Assembly: GCA_020061995.1 (NCBI GenBank)
Contig: JAGUXE010000402.1
Span: 1-10,722, forward strand
Direction: 5' to 3'
DNA: 10,722 nucleotides
From: Ignavibacteriales bacterium
GTDB taxonomy: Bacteria; Bacteroidota; Ignavibacteria; Ignavibacteriales; Ignavibacteriaceae
Notes under the pieces: generated by a model
Told to the model about the DNA's origin: nothing
The model's database searches: none
The model's input: the letters and a program-made list of their open reading frames with translations, nothing else
Part shown: positions 1 through 6,934 of the stretch, one piece after another
Layout of the letters: every line of letters starts with the position of its first letter
How positions within the stretch are numbered: position 1 is the first letter of the stretch
Program-made: the position numbers and the translations under genes

Positions 1-238
1 ATAATAAATTATGAATTTCAGCAGAATACTTTTGAATTACTTTTTCAGTATCAAGAAATTCAAGATAGTAAGGCGTTTCACTATAATTGACAATAAAATA
101 AGTCTTGCCTAATTTTTTTAATAGTTCAGCAAAAGCTATTTCTGAACCAATCGCATCAGCATCAGGATTAACATGTGTTGTTAATAGAAATGTTGAATTA
201 TTTCTAATGATTGATTCTAATTCAGAAAATTTTGACAT
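1..238 (-). CDS. nrnA: DHH-family phosphoesterase, nanoRNase/pAp phosphatase-like (N-terminal part)
   Basis: Only the first 79 residues are present; the gene runs off the left edge. The translation starts MSKFSELESIIRNN and contains LLTTHVNPDADAIGSEIAF (residues 18-36). This is motif I of the DHH phosphoesterase superfamily (H-x2-PD-x-DAIGS), with His22, Asp26 and Asp28 as expected metal ligands. A short N-terminal helix followed directly by this motif is typical of NrnA, which degrades oligoribonucleotides of 2-5 nt and dephosphorylates 3'-phosphoadenosine 5'-phosphate in the cytoplasm. The DHH motif itself, other catalytic motifs and the DHHA1 domain lie outside the window, so a related DHH protein cannot be excluded. 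No Shine-Dalgarno sequence precedes the ATG. A TACAAT -10-like hexamer lies at 254-259 on the minus strand, so the leader may be very short. The gene is on the same strand as korB but behind its terminator, so it probably has its own promoter. Confidence 0.8.
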   Translation of the reverse strand, partial: MSKFSELESIIRNNSTFLLTTHVNPDADAIGSEIAFAELLKKLGKTYFIVNYSETPYYLEFLDTEKVIQKYSAEIHNLL

Positions 239-277
239 GTAGTTATGGATATTATTGTAAGATATGATTAAAAATAA

Positions 278-326
278 AAGGGTTGTCTAAATTATCAAAA
301 GATGTAGATAAACTAAGACAACCCTT
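278..326 (-). terminator. Rho-independent terminator after korB
   Basis: A perfect 11-bp inverted repeat has arms at 278-288 and 316-326 (AAGGGTTGTCT / AGACAACCCTT on the plus strand) around a 27-base loop. Read on the minus strand it lies 7 bases after the korB stop codon and is followed by TTTTATTTTTAAT, the T-tract expected of an intrinsic terminator. The arm shares its core with the terminator at 6863-6925. Confidence 0.85.
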
Positions 327-333
327 GTAGAAA

Positions 334-1377
334 TTAAGCTACTTCCCAGGTATTACCATCGAAGAATAGAGATTTGAGATCCCCTTCTCCTCTTGTTTTT
401 TTAATACTACTAATTTGCGATTCAACATCTGCATCATATGATGTTTTATTTATCTGCATAAAAACACCAATCGGTAAAGGTAATTCAGGATTATCAATAA
501 ACCTGGATAAAATAAATGCTCGAGTCGGATCTGAATCAAACTCATCATGCACCCAAAGATCTTCTAAACTAAATTTCCCACCCTCAAGTAAAACAACTTC
601 AGGATTGAAACCATTCAGTCGAATTCCTTTTTCATTATTTTTTCCAAAGACAAGAGGCTTCCCATGTTCAAGCACAACAATATTATCAGCCTTAGTATCT
701 TTTTCTGTGTATAATTCAAAAGCTCCGTCGTTAAAAATGTTACAATTTTGTAATATTTCAATTAAAGCTGTTCCTGTATGTTTTGATGCTCGATTCATCA
801 TTGCTTGTAAATGTTTTGGATCACGATCCAAAGAGCGAGCAATAAAAGTTGCACCGGAACCAATCGCAACAGATATTGGATGAAAAGGATAATCAACACT
901 TCCAAAAGGAGTGCTTTTTGTCTTTTTACCTTTTTCAGAAGTTGGTGAGTATTGACCTTTTGTTAATCCATAAATTCTATTATTGAATAAAAGTATCTTT
1001 AGATCAATATTTCTTCTGCAAGCATGAATAAAGTGATTACCTCCTATACTCAGCAAATCTCCATCACCGGTTGCAACCCAAACCATTAATTCAGGATTTG
1101 CGAGTTTAACTCCGGTTGCTATAGCGGGAGCTCGTCCATGAATTCCATGAAATCCGTAAGTATCCATATAGTAAGGAAATCTACTCGAACAACCGATACC
1201 TGAAACGTAAACAATATTTTCCTTTTTCATTCCGAAATCAGGAGCAGTCCGTTGCATCTGTGCAAGTATAGAATAATCACCACATCCCGGACACCATCTT
1301 ACATCTTGACCTGTCGAAAAATCTTTAGCAGTTAACTTTATTTCATTTTGAGTTATAGTTGCATCATTATTTGCCAT
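334..1377 (-). CDS. korB: 2-oxoglutarate (2-oxoacid):ferredoxin oxidoreductase, beta subunit
   Basis: This 347-residue protein is the thiamine-pyrophosphate (TPP)-binding subunit of a two-subunit, CoA-dependent, ferredoxin-linked 2-oxoacid oxidoreductase, and it partners with the upstream korA product. Residues 28-34 (WCPGCGD), Cys63 (GIGCSSR) and Cys212 (LQNCNIF) give the four cysteines (29, 32, 63, 212) that bind the single [4Fe-4S] cluster in this class. GDGD at 104-107 followed by NN at 132-133 is the TPP/Mg motif, and HGIHGRAPAIATG at 77-89 is also characteristic. The ATG at 1377 is chosen because GGAGG (1383-1387) lies 5 bases upstream. An open frame reaching back to 1467 would add 30 residues with no family similarity that I recognise. 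The start codon lies inside the end of korA (11-base overlap), indicating translational coupling. Substrate preference for 2-oxoglutarate is inferred from the KorAB-type architecture; other 2-oxoacids remain possible. Confidence 0.93.
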   Translation of the reverse strand: MANNDATITQNEIKLTAKDFSTGQDVRWCPGCGDYSILAQMQRTAPDFGMKKENIVYVSGIGCSSRFPYYMDTYGFHGIHGRAPAIATGVKLANPELMVWVATGDGDLLSIGGNHFIHACRRNIDLKILLFNNRIYGLTKGQYSPTSEKGKKTKSTPFGSVDYPFHPISVAIGSGATFIARSLDRDPKHLQAMMNRASKHTGTALIEILQNCNIFNDGAFELYTEKDTKADNIVVLEHGKPLVFGKNNEKGIRLNGFNPEVVLLEGGKFSLEDLWVHDEFDSDPTRAFILSRFIDNPELPLPIGVFMQINKTSYDADVESQISSIKKTRGEGDLKSLFFDGNTWEVA

Positions 1378-3211
1378 TATTTCCTCCGAGGATTTCAATG
1401 ATTTTCTCTTCAATCTCAACAGCCTTAAAAGGCAAGCCCTTAACTTTGTTAAGCTGCACAATATCAATTAAATACTTTGATCGAAGCATTAGTGATAACT
1501 GTCCTAGGTTCAACTCTGGTACTAGTACAGTTTTATATTTATTCAAAACATCTGCTGTATTTTTAGGAAATGGATTTAGATACTTAAAGTGTGCCTGTGC
1601 AACTTTACGCCCACTTTTTCGCACACGTGAAACGGCTTCAGCTATGGAACCATAAGTTCCACCCCATCCAACAACAAGCAAATCAGCATCTTCATCTCCG
1701 GTTACTTCTAGATCAGGAATGTCATAAGCAATTTTGCTAATTTTTTCGGCTCGAAGTTTACACATAATTTCATGATTATCAGTATCGTAGCTTACTGTTC
1801 CATAAATATTTGCTTTTTCCAATCCACCTATTCTATGTTCTAAACCCGGGGTTCCAGGAATAGCCCATGGGCGAGATAAATTTTCATTTCTCAAATAAGG
1901 ATAATATCCTTCTTTTTCCGTTCTGAAAGGGACAGAAATATCTGGTAATGATTCCGGATCTGGAATCTTCCAGGGTTCAGAACCATTTGCTAAATAACCA
2001 TCCGTAAGTAAAATAACAGGTGCCATATATTTTAATGCTAGTCGTGAAGCTTCGAATGCCATATTAAAACAATCGGCAGGTGTAGATGCTGCAAGTACGA
2101 CTGCCGGAGCTTCACCATTTCTTCCGAACATCGATTGTAATAAATCAGCTTGTTCTGTTTTTGTAGGGAGTCCCGTACTTGGTCCACCTCGTTGAACATC
2201 GACAATAACTATGGGTAATTCAGTCATCACTGCCAAACCTACTGCTTCAGTCTTTAGGGCAAGCCCCGGACCACTAGTTGTTGTTAAAGCAAGATCACCA
2301 GCAAAAGATGCGCCTATTGCAGCACAGATCGCTCCAATTTCATCTTCTGCCTGGAATGTTTTTACTCCATAACTTTTATACCTACTGAGCTCGTGTAGAA
2401 TTTCAGATGCAGGAGTTATGGGATATGAACCTAAAAATAGAGGTAATTTGGCCTTGATAGCTGCAGTCACCATTCCAATAGCTGTAGCCTCATTACCGGA
2501 AACATTACGATAAAAACCCTTTTCGAGTTTAGCGGGTTCAACTTGATAGCGGGTTGTGAATAATTCAGTTGTTTCGCCAAAATAATAACCAGTTGTCAAT
2601 GCTTTTTTATTAGCGTCCAGAATTTCAGGTTTGTTCTTAAACTTGTCTTCCATCCATGAAATAGTTGGTTCAATTGGTCTATTGTATAACCAATACATCA
2701 TTCCCAACGCAAAGAAATTTTTTGAGCGGCCTACATCTTTATTTGAAATCGCAGATCCTTCCAGAGCATTCGTCGTCAATTGTGACAACGGAACCGGAAT
2801 GACTGTGTATCCTTTTAGTGTATCATCTTCAAGTGGATTTTTTTCGTATTGAGCCAATTTAAGATTTTTCGGATCGAATGCATTTGTGTTTACTATAATT
2901 ATTGCATTTGGTTTTAGATCTTTTAAGTTTACTTTAAGTGCTGCAGGATTCATTGCAATTAAAACATCAGGACTATCACCAGGTGTTTTTATTTCATAAC
3001 TGCCAAAATGTAATTGAAAACCACTTACACCATAAAGTGTTCCGGCAGGGGCTCTTATTTCAGCCGGATAATCAGGAAGAGTACTTAAATCGTTACCAAA
3101 AATTGCAGTTGTGTTCGTAAATTGTGAACCGGTTAACTGCATACCGTCACCGGAGTCACCGGCAAATCTGACTGTAACATCCTCAAGGATTTGAACTTCT
3201 TTCCCCATCAT
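1367..3211 (-). CDS. korA: 2-oxoglutarate (2-oxoacid):ferredoxin oxidoreductase, fused gamma-alpha subunit
   Basis: This 614-residue protein carries the gamma domain first (about 11-200) and the alpha domain next (about 235-600), the KorA arrangement known from Bacteroidota, Actinobacteria and others. The gamma part shows VRFAGDSGDGMQLTG (14-28) and APAGTLYGVSGFQ (54-66). The alpha part shows the YPITPASE motif (263-270), EDEIGA (289-294), TTSGPGLALKTEA (311-323) and VQRGGPSTGLPT (339-350), all conserved in the pyrimidine-binding region of 2-oxoacid:acceptor oxidoreductases. With KorB it would oxidatively decarboxylate 2-oxoglutarate to succinyl-CoA using ferredoxin, or run in reverse in a reductive TCA cycle; the sequence cannot tell which. 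No separate delta (ferredoxin-like) subunit gene lies alongside, fitting the two-subunit type. Two adjacent ATG codons (3211 and 3208) compete as start. A weak AGAGA lies just upstream and spaces better to the second. The last codons (GGNNGK) contain the korB ribosome binding site. Confidence 0.93.
   Translation of the reverse strand: MMGKEVQILEDVTVRFAGDSGDGMQLTGSQFTNTTAIFGNDLSTLPDYPAEIRAPAGTLYGVSGFQLHFGSYEIKTPGDSPDVLIAMNPAALKVNLKDLKPNAIIIVNTNAFDPKNLKLAQYEKNPLEDDTLKGYTVIPVPLSQLTTNALEGSAISNKDVGRSKNFFALGMMYWLYNRPIEPTISWMEDKFKNKPEILDANKKALTTGYYFGETTELFTTRYQVEPAKLEKGFYRNVSGNEATAIGMVTAAIKAKLPLFLGSYPITPASEILHELSRYKSYGVKTFQAEDEIGAICAAIGASFAGDLALTTTSGPGLALKTEAVGLAVMTELPIVIVDVQRGGPSTGLPTKTEQADLLQSMFGRNGEAPAVVLAASTPADCFNMAFEASRLALKYMAPVILLTDGYLANGSEPWKIPDPESLPDISVPFRTEKEGYYPYLRNENLSRPWAIPGTPGLEHRIGGLEKANIYGTVSYDTDNHEIMCKLRAEKISKIAYDIPDLEVTGDEDADLLVVGWGGTYGSIAEAVSRVRKSGRKVAQAHFKYLNPFPKNTADVLNKYKTVLVPELNLGQLSLMLRSKYLIDIVQLNKVKGLPFKAVEIEEKIIEILGGNNGK
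1383..1387 (-). promoter_or_regulatory. Shine-Dalgarno site deciding the korB start
   Basis: On the minus strand GGAGG stands 5 bases before the ATG at 1377. It lies inside korA, where it forms part of two consecutive Gly codons near the end of the protein. This is the strongest ribosome binding site in the window and rules out the longer upstream frame as the korB start. Confidence 0.85.
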
Positions 3212-3338
3212 ATGTCTCTGTAATTGTTAAATTAGTTAATTAAAGTAAAATTATCAAAAGTCTCGACATATAGCAATCGATTAATTAATAACCTATTCAT
3301 TGAAATTATTATTTTTCTAGTTATCTTCTTCCAAAATA

Positions 3339-5111
3339 TCAGTTGACTTTTTTAAGCAAAGTTAAAAACTCGACTGCAGATAAAAAACCTGTTATTCTCT
3401 CAACCTCATTACCTTTAGAATCAATAATTAAAACTGTTGGAACACCAACAACTTTGAAATTATTTCTTAGTTTTTCAACTTCCGGGTTCAGTGATTTGGT
3501 CATATCAGCTTTGAAAGTTCTAAATCTTTTTGATTCAGAAATAACATCGTCATCAGAAAAAGTTAATGCATCTAACTCCTTACATGGTATACACCAGTCC
3601 GCATAAAAGTCTATAATAATTAATTCATTATTATTTAATGAGCTATTATATTCTTTTTCCGAGAAATATTCCCATTGTATTGATTTAACCTCTATCGGAT
3701 AAAGACTGTATGCGGAAACCCCGATAAAAATGATAGCAATAATAGTTTTAACAATCCTGAAACTTTTAATTTTGTTTGCTTCTTTGTCAATAAACAAAAT
3801 AATAATACCGGCAACTATCATGAATATTGGGAGGACATAACTGCTTATTTCTTTTGGTAAAATCGGAAGTAAAAAATATACTGCCATTCCTAACAAAATA
3901 AATCCGAAGATATGTTTAACTGCTTCCATCCAAATACCGGCACGTGGAAGGTTTTTAAGTTTTCCAGAAAATATTGCAAGAATAAAATAAGGAGCACCTA
4001 ATCCAACAGCCAAAACAAAAAATAAAAGGAAACCATTTAACGGGTCAGCTTTAGCGGCAACGTATGTCACTAAACCTAAAACAAACGGACCAATACATGG
4101 AGCCGCAACAATTCCCATTGTTAAACCCATGAAGAAAGCACCAAAAAAACCACCCTTAGCACCACCGGCTTTCATAACTATTGAATTAGGCAAACTAAAT
4201 TCATATAAACCAAACATACTAAGTGATAGTACAATAAAGACGAGCACGATGAACAATATTACAAAGGTATTTTGCAATAATGCTCCAAAGACAGCGCCAC
4301 TAAGGGCTGTAATAACTCCAATGAGTGAATATGTTAATGCTAATCCAAGTACATAGAACAATCCCATTAACGCTAACTTAGCAGTACTCCCTTCACTTTG
4401 TCCACCAAAATAACCGATTGTAATCGGAATTAATGGATAAACGCATGGGGTAAGATTCAAAGCTAAACCTCCAATAAAAACCAGTAAAAGACTTAGCAGT
4501 AGTCCACTACTCTCCAATGTATTTGCGAGAGAATTCTCTTCTTTAGAATTATCGATTACAGGAGAATAACTGAGATCGATGTTTTTGAAAATATCTTGAT
4601 TGATTTCATTTATCACTGTGGACCTATCGACGATACTGATTTTTAGTGTATCGTATAATGAAACCGGTGGTAAACATGTTACATTGTTACAAGCCTGCAC
4701 TTCATATTCAATTATCAAGTCATACATTCCAGGTTGTATTTCTGCCGGAATTTTTAACATTACTCCAATGAAAACTTCACCTTCATAAACAGACAAAGGT
4801 GTTTCAGAAAAACCGAATGTTATATTATGACCTTCCGGATACTTTACTTTTGTAAATTTAAAACCGGATATAGTATCAATGGAAAGTAATGATGGGATTA
4901 GAAAATCTTCATTAGGTTTATCTGAATTTATATGCCATTCGTCTTCGATATTTACTTTAACTGCAATTTTGACCTCACTGTCTGCAGGTATATTATCCAA
5001 TGACATATAAGCTTTAATCTTTGCTTTAGGAACATCCATACCAAACTGAGCCGGCACAATGCTATTAATAAAAATTACAAATATTAGTACAAAAAAAGTT
5101 TTTAGATTCAT
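3339..5111 (-). CDS. dsbD: Thiol:disulfide interchange protein DsbD (cytochrome c biogenesis-type reductase)
   Basis: This 590-residue inner-membrane protein moves reducing equivalents from cytoplasmic thioredoxin to the periplasm, for disulfide isomerisation and cytochrome c maturation. A signal peptide (1 to about 21, ending PAQ) precedes an N-terminal DsbD-alpha/DsbC-like domain with QACNNVTCLPP (active-site Cys141 and Cys146). A central region (about 203-472) of roughly eight membrane segments holds NLTPCVYPL (Cys223) and AAPCIGPF (Cys339), the TM cysteine pair. The C-terminal thioredoxin-like domain (about 475-590) has DFYADWCIPCKEL (Cys507, Cys510) and the cis-proline GVPT at 557-560. 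All three redox pairs are intact and the length is close to the 565 residues of E. coli DsbD. The start at 5111 is chosen because it forms an ATGA overlap with the nadE stop and has GGAG (5115-5118) and AAGG (5121-5124) upstream. An ATG at 5120 is in frame but has AAGG immediately against it. Confidence 0.93.
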   Translation of the reverse strand: MNLKTFFVLIFVIFINSIVPAQFGMDVPKAKIKAYMSLDNIPADSEVKIAVKVNIEDEWHINSDKPNEDFLIPSLLSIDTISGFKFTKVKYPEGHNITFGFSETPLSVYEGEVFIGVMLKIPAEIQPGMYDLIIEYEVQACNNVTCLPPVSLYDTLKISIVDRSTVINEINQDIFKNIDLSYSPVIDNSKEENSLANTLESSGLLLSLLLVFIGGLALNLTPCVYPLIPITIGYFGGQSEGSTAKLALMGLFYVLGLALTYSLIGVITALSGAVFGALLQNTFVILFIVLVFIVLSLSMFGLYEFSLPNSIVMKAGGAKGGFFGAFFMGLTMGIVAAPCIGPFVLGLVTYVAAKADPLNGFLLFFVLAVGLGAPYFILAIFSGKLKNLPRAGIWMEAVKHIFGFILLGMAVYFLLPILPKEISSYVLPIFMIVAGIIILFIDKEANKIKSFRIVKTIIAIIFIGVSAYSLYPIEVKSIQWEYFSEKEYNSSLNNNELIIIDFYADWCIPCKELDALTFSDDDVISESKRFRTFKADMTKSLNPEVEKLRNNFKVVGVPTVLIIDSKGNEVERITGFLSAVEFLTLLKKVN

Positions 5112-6745
5112 TTTCTCCATCCTTGAACTATCGGATATCTTCTCCCATATCCGAATGATTTATTTGACACCCTCAATGCGGGCGCTGCTTGTCTTCTTTT
5201 AAATTCATTAAAATCAACCATTCTTAAAACTCTTAAAACAATTTCTTTATCTTCTAATTTCTGACTGATTTCTTCAAATTCTTTATTTTCTTCAAGATAC
5301 ATTCTTAAAATCGTATCAAGTATTTCATACGGTGGGAGTGAATCCTGATCTTTCTGATTATATCTTAATTCTGCCGACGGCGGTTTAGAAATAATTTCGT
5401 TTGGAATTATCACTTCTTTACTGTTTATAAATTTGGCTAATCTATAGACATCAGTTTTGTATACATCAGCAATTGCAGCAAGTCCACCGCACATATCACC
5501 ATATAACGTAGCATATCCAACAGCCATCTCAGATTTATTTCCAGTAGCTAATAATAAATGTCCATGTTTATTGGCAAGTGCCATTAAATAAATCCCACGA
5601 GTTCTTGATTGTAAATTTTCTTCAGTTACATCCTCCTCTTTTCCGTTGAATGATGGTGTAAGAATATTTATTAAATTATCGACAACAGGTTGAACTGAAA
5701 TTACTTCGTGTGAGATGCCAAGTTTATTAATTAGTTGCAAGGAATCATCGATGCTTCCTTTACTTGAATACTTGGAGGGCATTAGGACCGCATGTACATT
5801 TTCTTTTCCCAACGCTTCAACTGAAAGCGCAACAACTAAAGCAGAATCAATACCTCCACTTAATCCGACTAATACTTTATTAAACTTTAATTTCTTACAA
5901 TAATCCCTAATTCCGCAGACCAGTGCATCAAATACTTCCTGTTCGAAAGATTCTTCAACTTGATTGATAGGATGATAATATTTTTCAGAATCGAAAATAA
6001 AGTAATCTTCTTGAAATTTTTTCCCAAGTAATTGTAGTTCACCTTCAGAATTAAAGCACATACTCGCGCCATCAAATATTAATTCGGTCTGAGCACCAAC
6101 ACAACATACATATACTAAAGAAACTGAATCTTGCTTTGTTAAAGTAGATAACATTTCACGGCGTGCTTCTCTTTTTCCGTATGAATAAGGGCTCGCAGAA
6201 ATATTGATAAGCAGAGTTGCACCTTGTTTAATGAGCTTCTCCACCGGATCGTGATGATATAATCTTTTTTTCCAGTAATCTTTATCATTCCAAATATCTT
6301 CACAAATTGAAATTCCTAAGACTTCCCCTTTGAAATGATGTAGTGATGTTTCTTTTGCAGATTCGAAGTACCTTATCTCATCGAATACATCATAATTAGG
6401 AATGAGTGTTTTATTTTGTATTAATCTAATTTTACCTTTATAGCAGAGGACTGCCGAATTAAAAATATTTGTCCCAACGACATCTTCATCTTCTGTGATT
6501 GCTCCAAATATCAATCCGATTTCACCCGTAATCGAAGCAATTTCCTTGGTTGCTTTCATCACTGCTTGACGGAATTCTTTTTTCTCCACAAGATCCAATG
6601 GCGAATAACCTATTAGAGCTAACTCGGGAAATATTACTAAATCAACATTATCTTCTATTCCTTTTTGGTAGCCAATAATTATTTTTTCCTTATTACCGTC
6701 AATATCACCGATTACTGGGTTAATTTGACAAACTGCAATCTTCAT
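5108..6745 (-). CDS. nadE: Glutamine-dependent NAD+ synthetase
   Basis: This 545-residue cytoplasmic enzyme performs the last step of NAD synthesis, amidating deamido-NAD with ammonia from glutamine and using ATP. The N-terminal nitrilase-type glutaminase domain (about 1-260) shows the Glu-Lys-Cys triad: Glu41 in FPELALIGYSP, Lys112 in NKTLIPNYDVFDE, and Cys148 in GISICEDIW. The C-terminal synthetase domain (about 265-545) shows the ATP-pyrophosphatase P-loop LVGLSGGIDSALV (292-304), ENLQSRTRG (376-384) and TGNKSEMAVGY (401-411). The length suits the shorter class of glutamine-dependent NadE. The start ATG has a modest upstream GAGAAG. The stop codon overlaps the dsbD start by 4 bases (ATGA), so nadE leads an operon with dsbD. 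A TTGTAT/TATTTT pair with a 17-base spacer lies upstream as a possible promoter, and the leader holds interlocked inverted repeats (6784-6816). Confidence 0.95.
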   Translation of the reverse strand: MKIAVCQINPVIGDIDGNKEKIIIGYQKGIEDNVDLVIFPELALIGYSPLDLVEKKEFRQAVMKATKEIASITGEIGLIFGAITEDEDVVGTNIFNSAVLCYKGKIRLIQNKTLIPNYDVFDEIRYFESAKETSLHHFKGEVLGISICEDIWNDKDYWKKRLYHHDPVEKLIKQGATLLINISASPYSYGKREARREMLSTLTKQDSVSLVYVCCVGAQTELIFDGASMCFNSEGELQLLGKKFQEDYFIFDSEKYYHPINQVEESFEQEVFDALVCGIRDYCKKLKFNKVLVGLSGGIDSALVVALSVEALGKENVHAVLMPSKYSSKGSIDDSLQLINKLGISHEVISVQPVVDNLINILTPSFNGKEEDVTEENLQSRTRGIYLMALANKHGHLLLATGNKSEMAVGYATLYGDMCGGLAAIADVYKTDVYRLAKFINSKEVIIPNEIISKPPSAELRYNQKDQDSLPPYEILDTILRMYLEENKEFEEISQKLEDKEIVLRVLRMVDFNEFKRRQAAPALRVSNKSFGYGRRYPIVQGWRK

Positions 6746-6783
6746 TTCTTCTCAAAAATTATTAAGTTATAAAAATAGAAAAG

Positions 6784-6816
6784 TTGAATGGTGAATACAA
6801 GATTATTCAATCACCA
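6784..6816 (-). promoter_or_regulatory. Interlocked inverted repeats in the nadE upstream region
   Basis: Two inverted repeats interleave here. TTGAAT (6784-6789) pairs with ATTCAA (6805-6810), and TGGTGA (6789-6794) pairs with TCACCA (6811-6816). They cannot both form as nested hairpins. They could be alternative RNA hairpins, if the transcript starts upstream, or an operator for a dimeric regulator of nadE. The function is inferred from position only, 38 to 71 bases before the nadE start. In AT-rich DNA the shorter pair could be chance. Confidence 0.3.
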
Positions 6817-6862
6817 CAATTTGATTATTAGCGGAGAGTTTTTGAAAGGATTTTAGAAGAAA

Positions 6863-6925
6863 AAGGTTGTCTCAAAAACTATTTTCATTTAGGACTATAA
6901 TAAATTTTGTTTTTGAAACAATCTT
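6863..6925 (-). terminator. Rho-independent terminator after the T9SS cargo gene
   Basis: The arms at 6863-6879 and 6909-6925 form a 17-position stem with one mismatch and one G-U wobble, around a 29-base loop. On the minus strand it begins 9 bases after the TAG at 6935 and ends in CCTTTTTCTTCT. Its 3' arm contains the same AGACAACC core as the korB terminator at 278-326. Confidence 0.8.
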
Positions 6926-6934
6926 AAAATATAT

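Noticed and set aside
374..883. Long plus-strand open frame opposite korB, and similar antisense frames elsewhere (for example 1359-1655, 3343-3606, 4129-4356)
   Set aside because: These are antisense shadows of well-identified genes, with no ribosome sites or protein-like motifs of their own.
1378..1467. Extended korB frame beginning MILCSLTKLRACLL
   Set aside because: It lies wholly inside korA and lacks family similarity that I recognise. The ATG at 1377 has a perfect GGAGG 5 bases upstream, and the family motif begins shortly after it.
3212..3338. Terminator or strong promoter between dsbD and korA
   Set aside because: Only short A/T palindromes (AATCGATT, TTAATTAA) and a loose TTGATA/TAATTT pair are visible; none is convincing in such AT-rich DNA.
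5112..5120. Upstream in-frame ATG for dsbD (adds Met-Glu-Lys)
   Set aside because: AAGG abuts this ATG with no spacing, whereas the ATG at 5111 makes the usual ATGA overlap and has GGAG/AAGG at workable distances.
6784..6816. H-type pseudoknot formed by the interlocked repeats before nadE
   Set aside because: Both connecting loops would be zero bases long, which cannot span the stems. Mutually exclusive hairpins or a DNA operator are more realistic.
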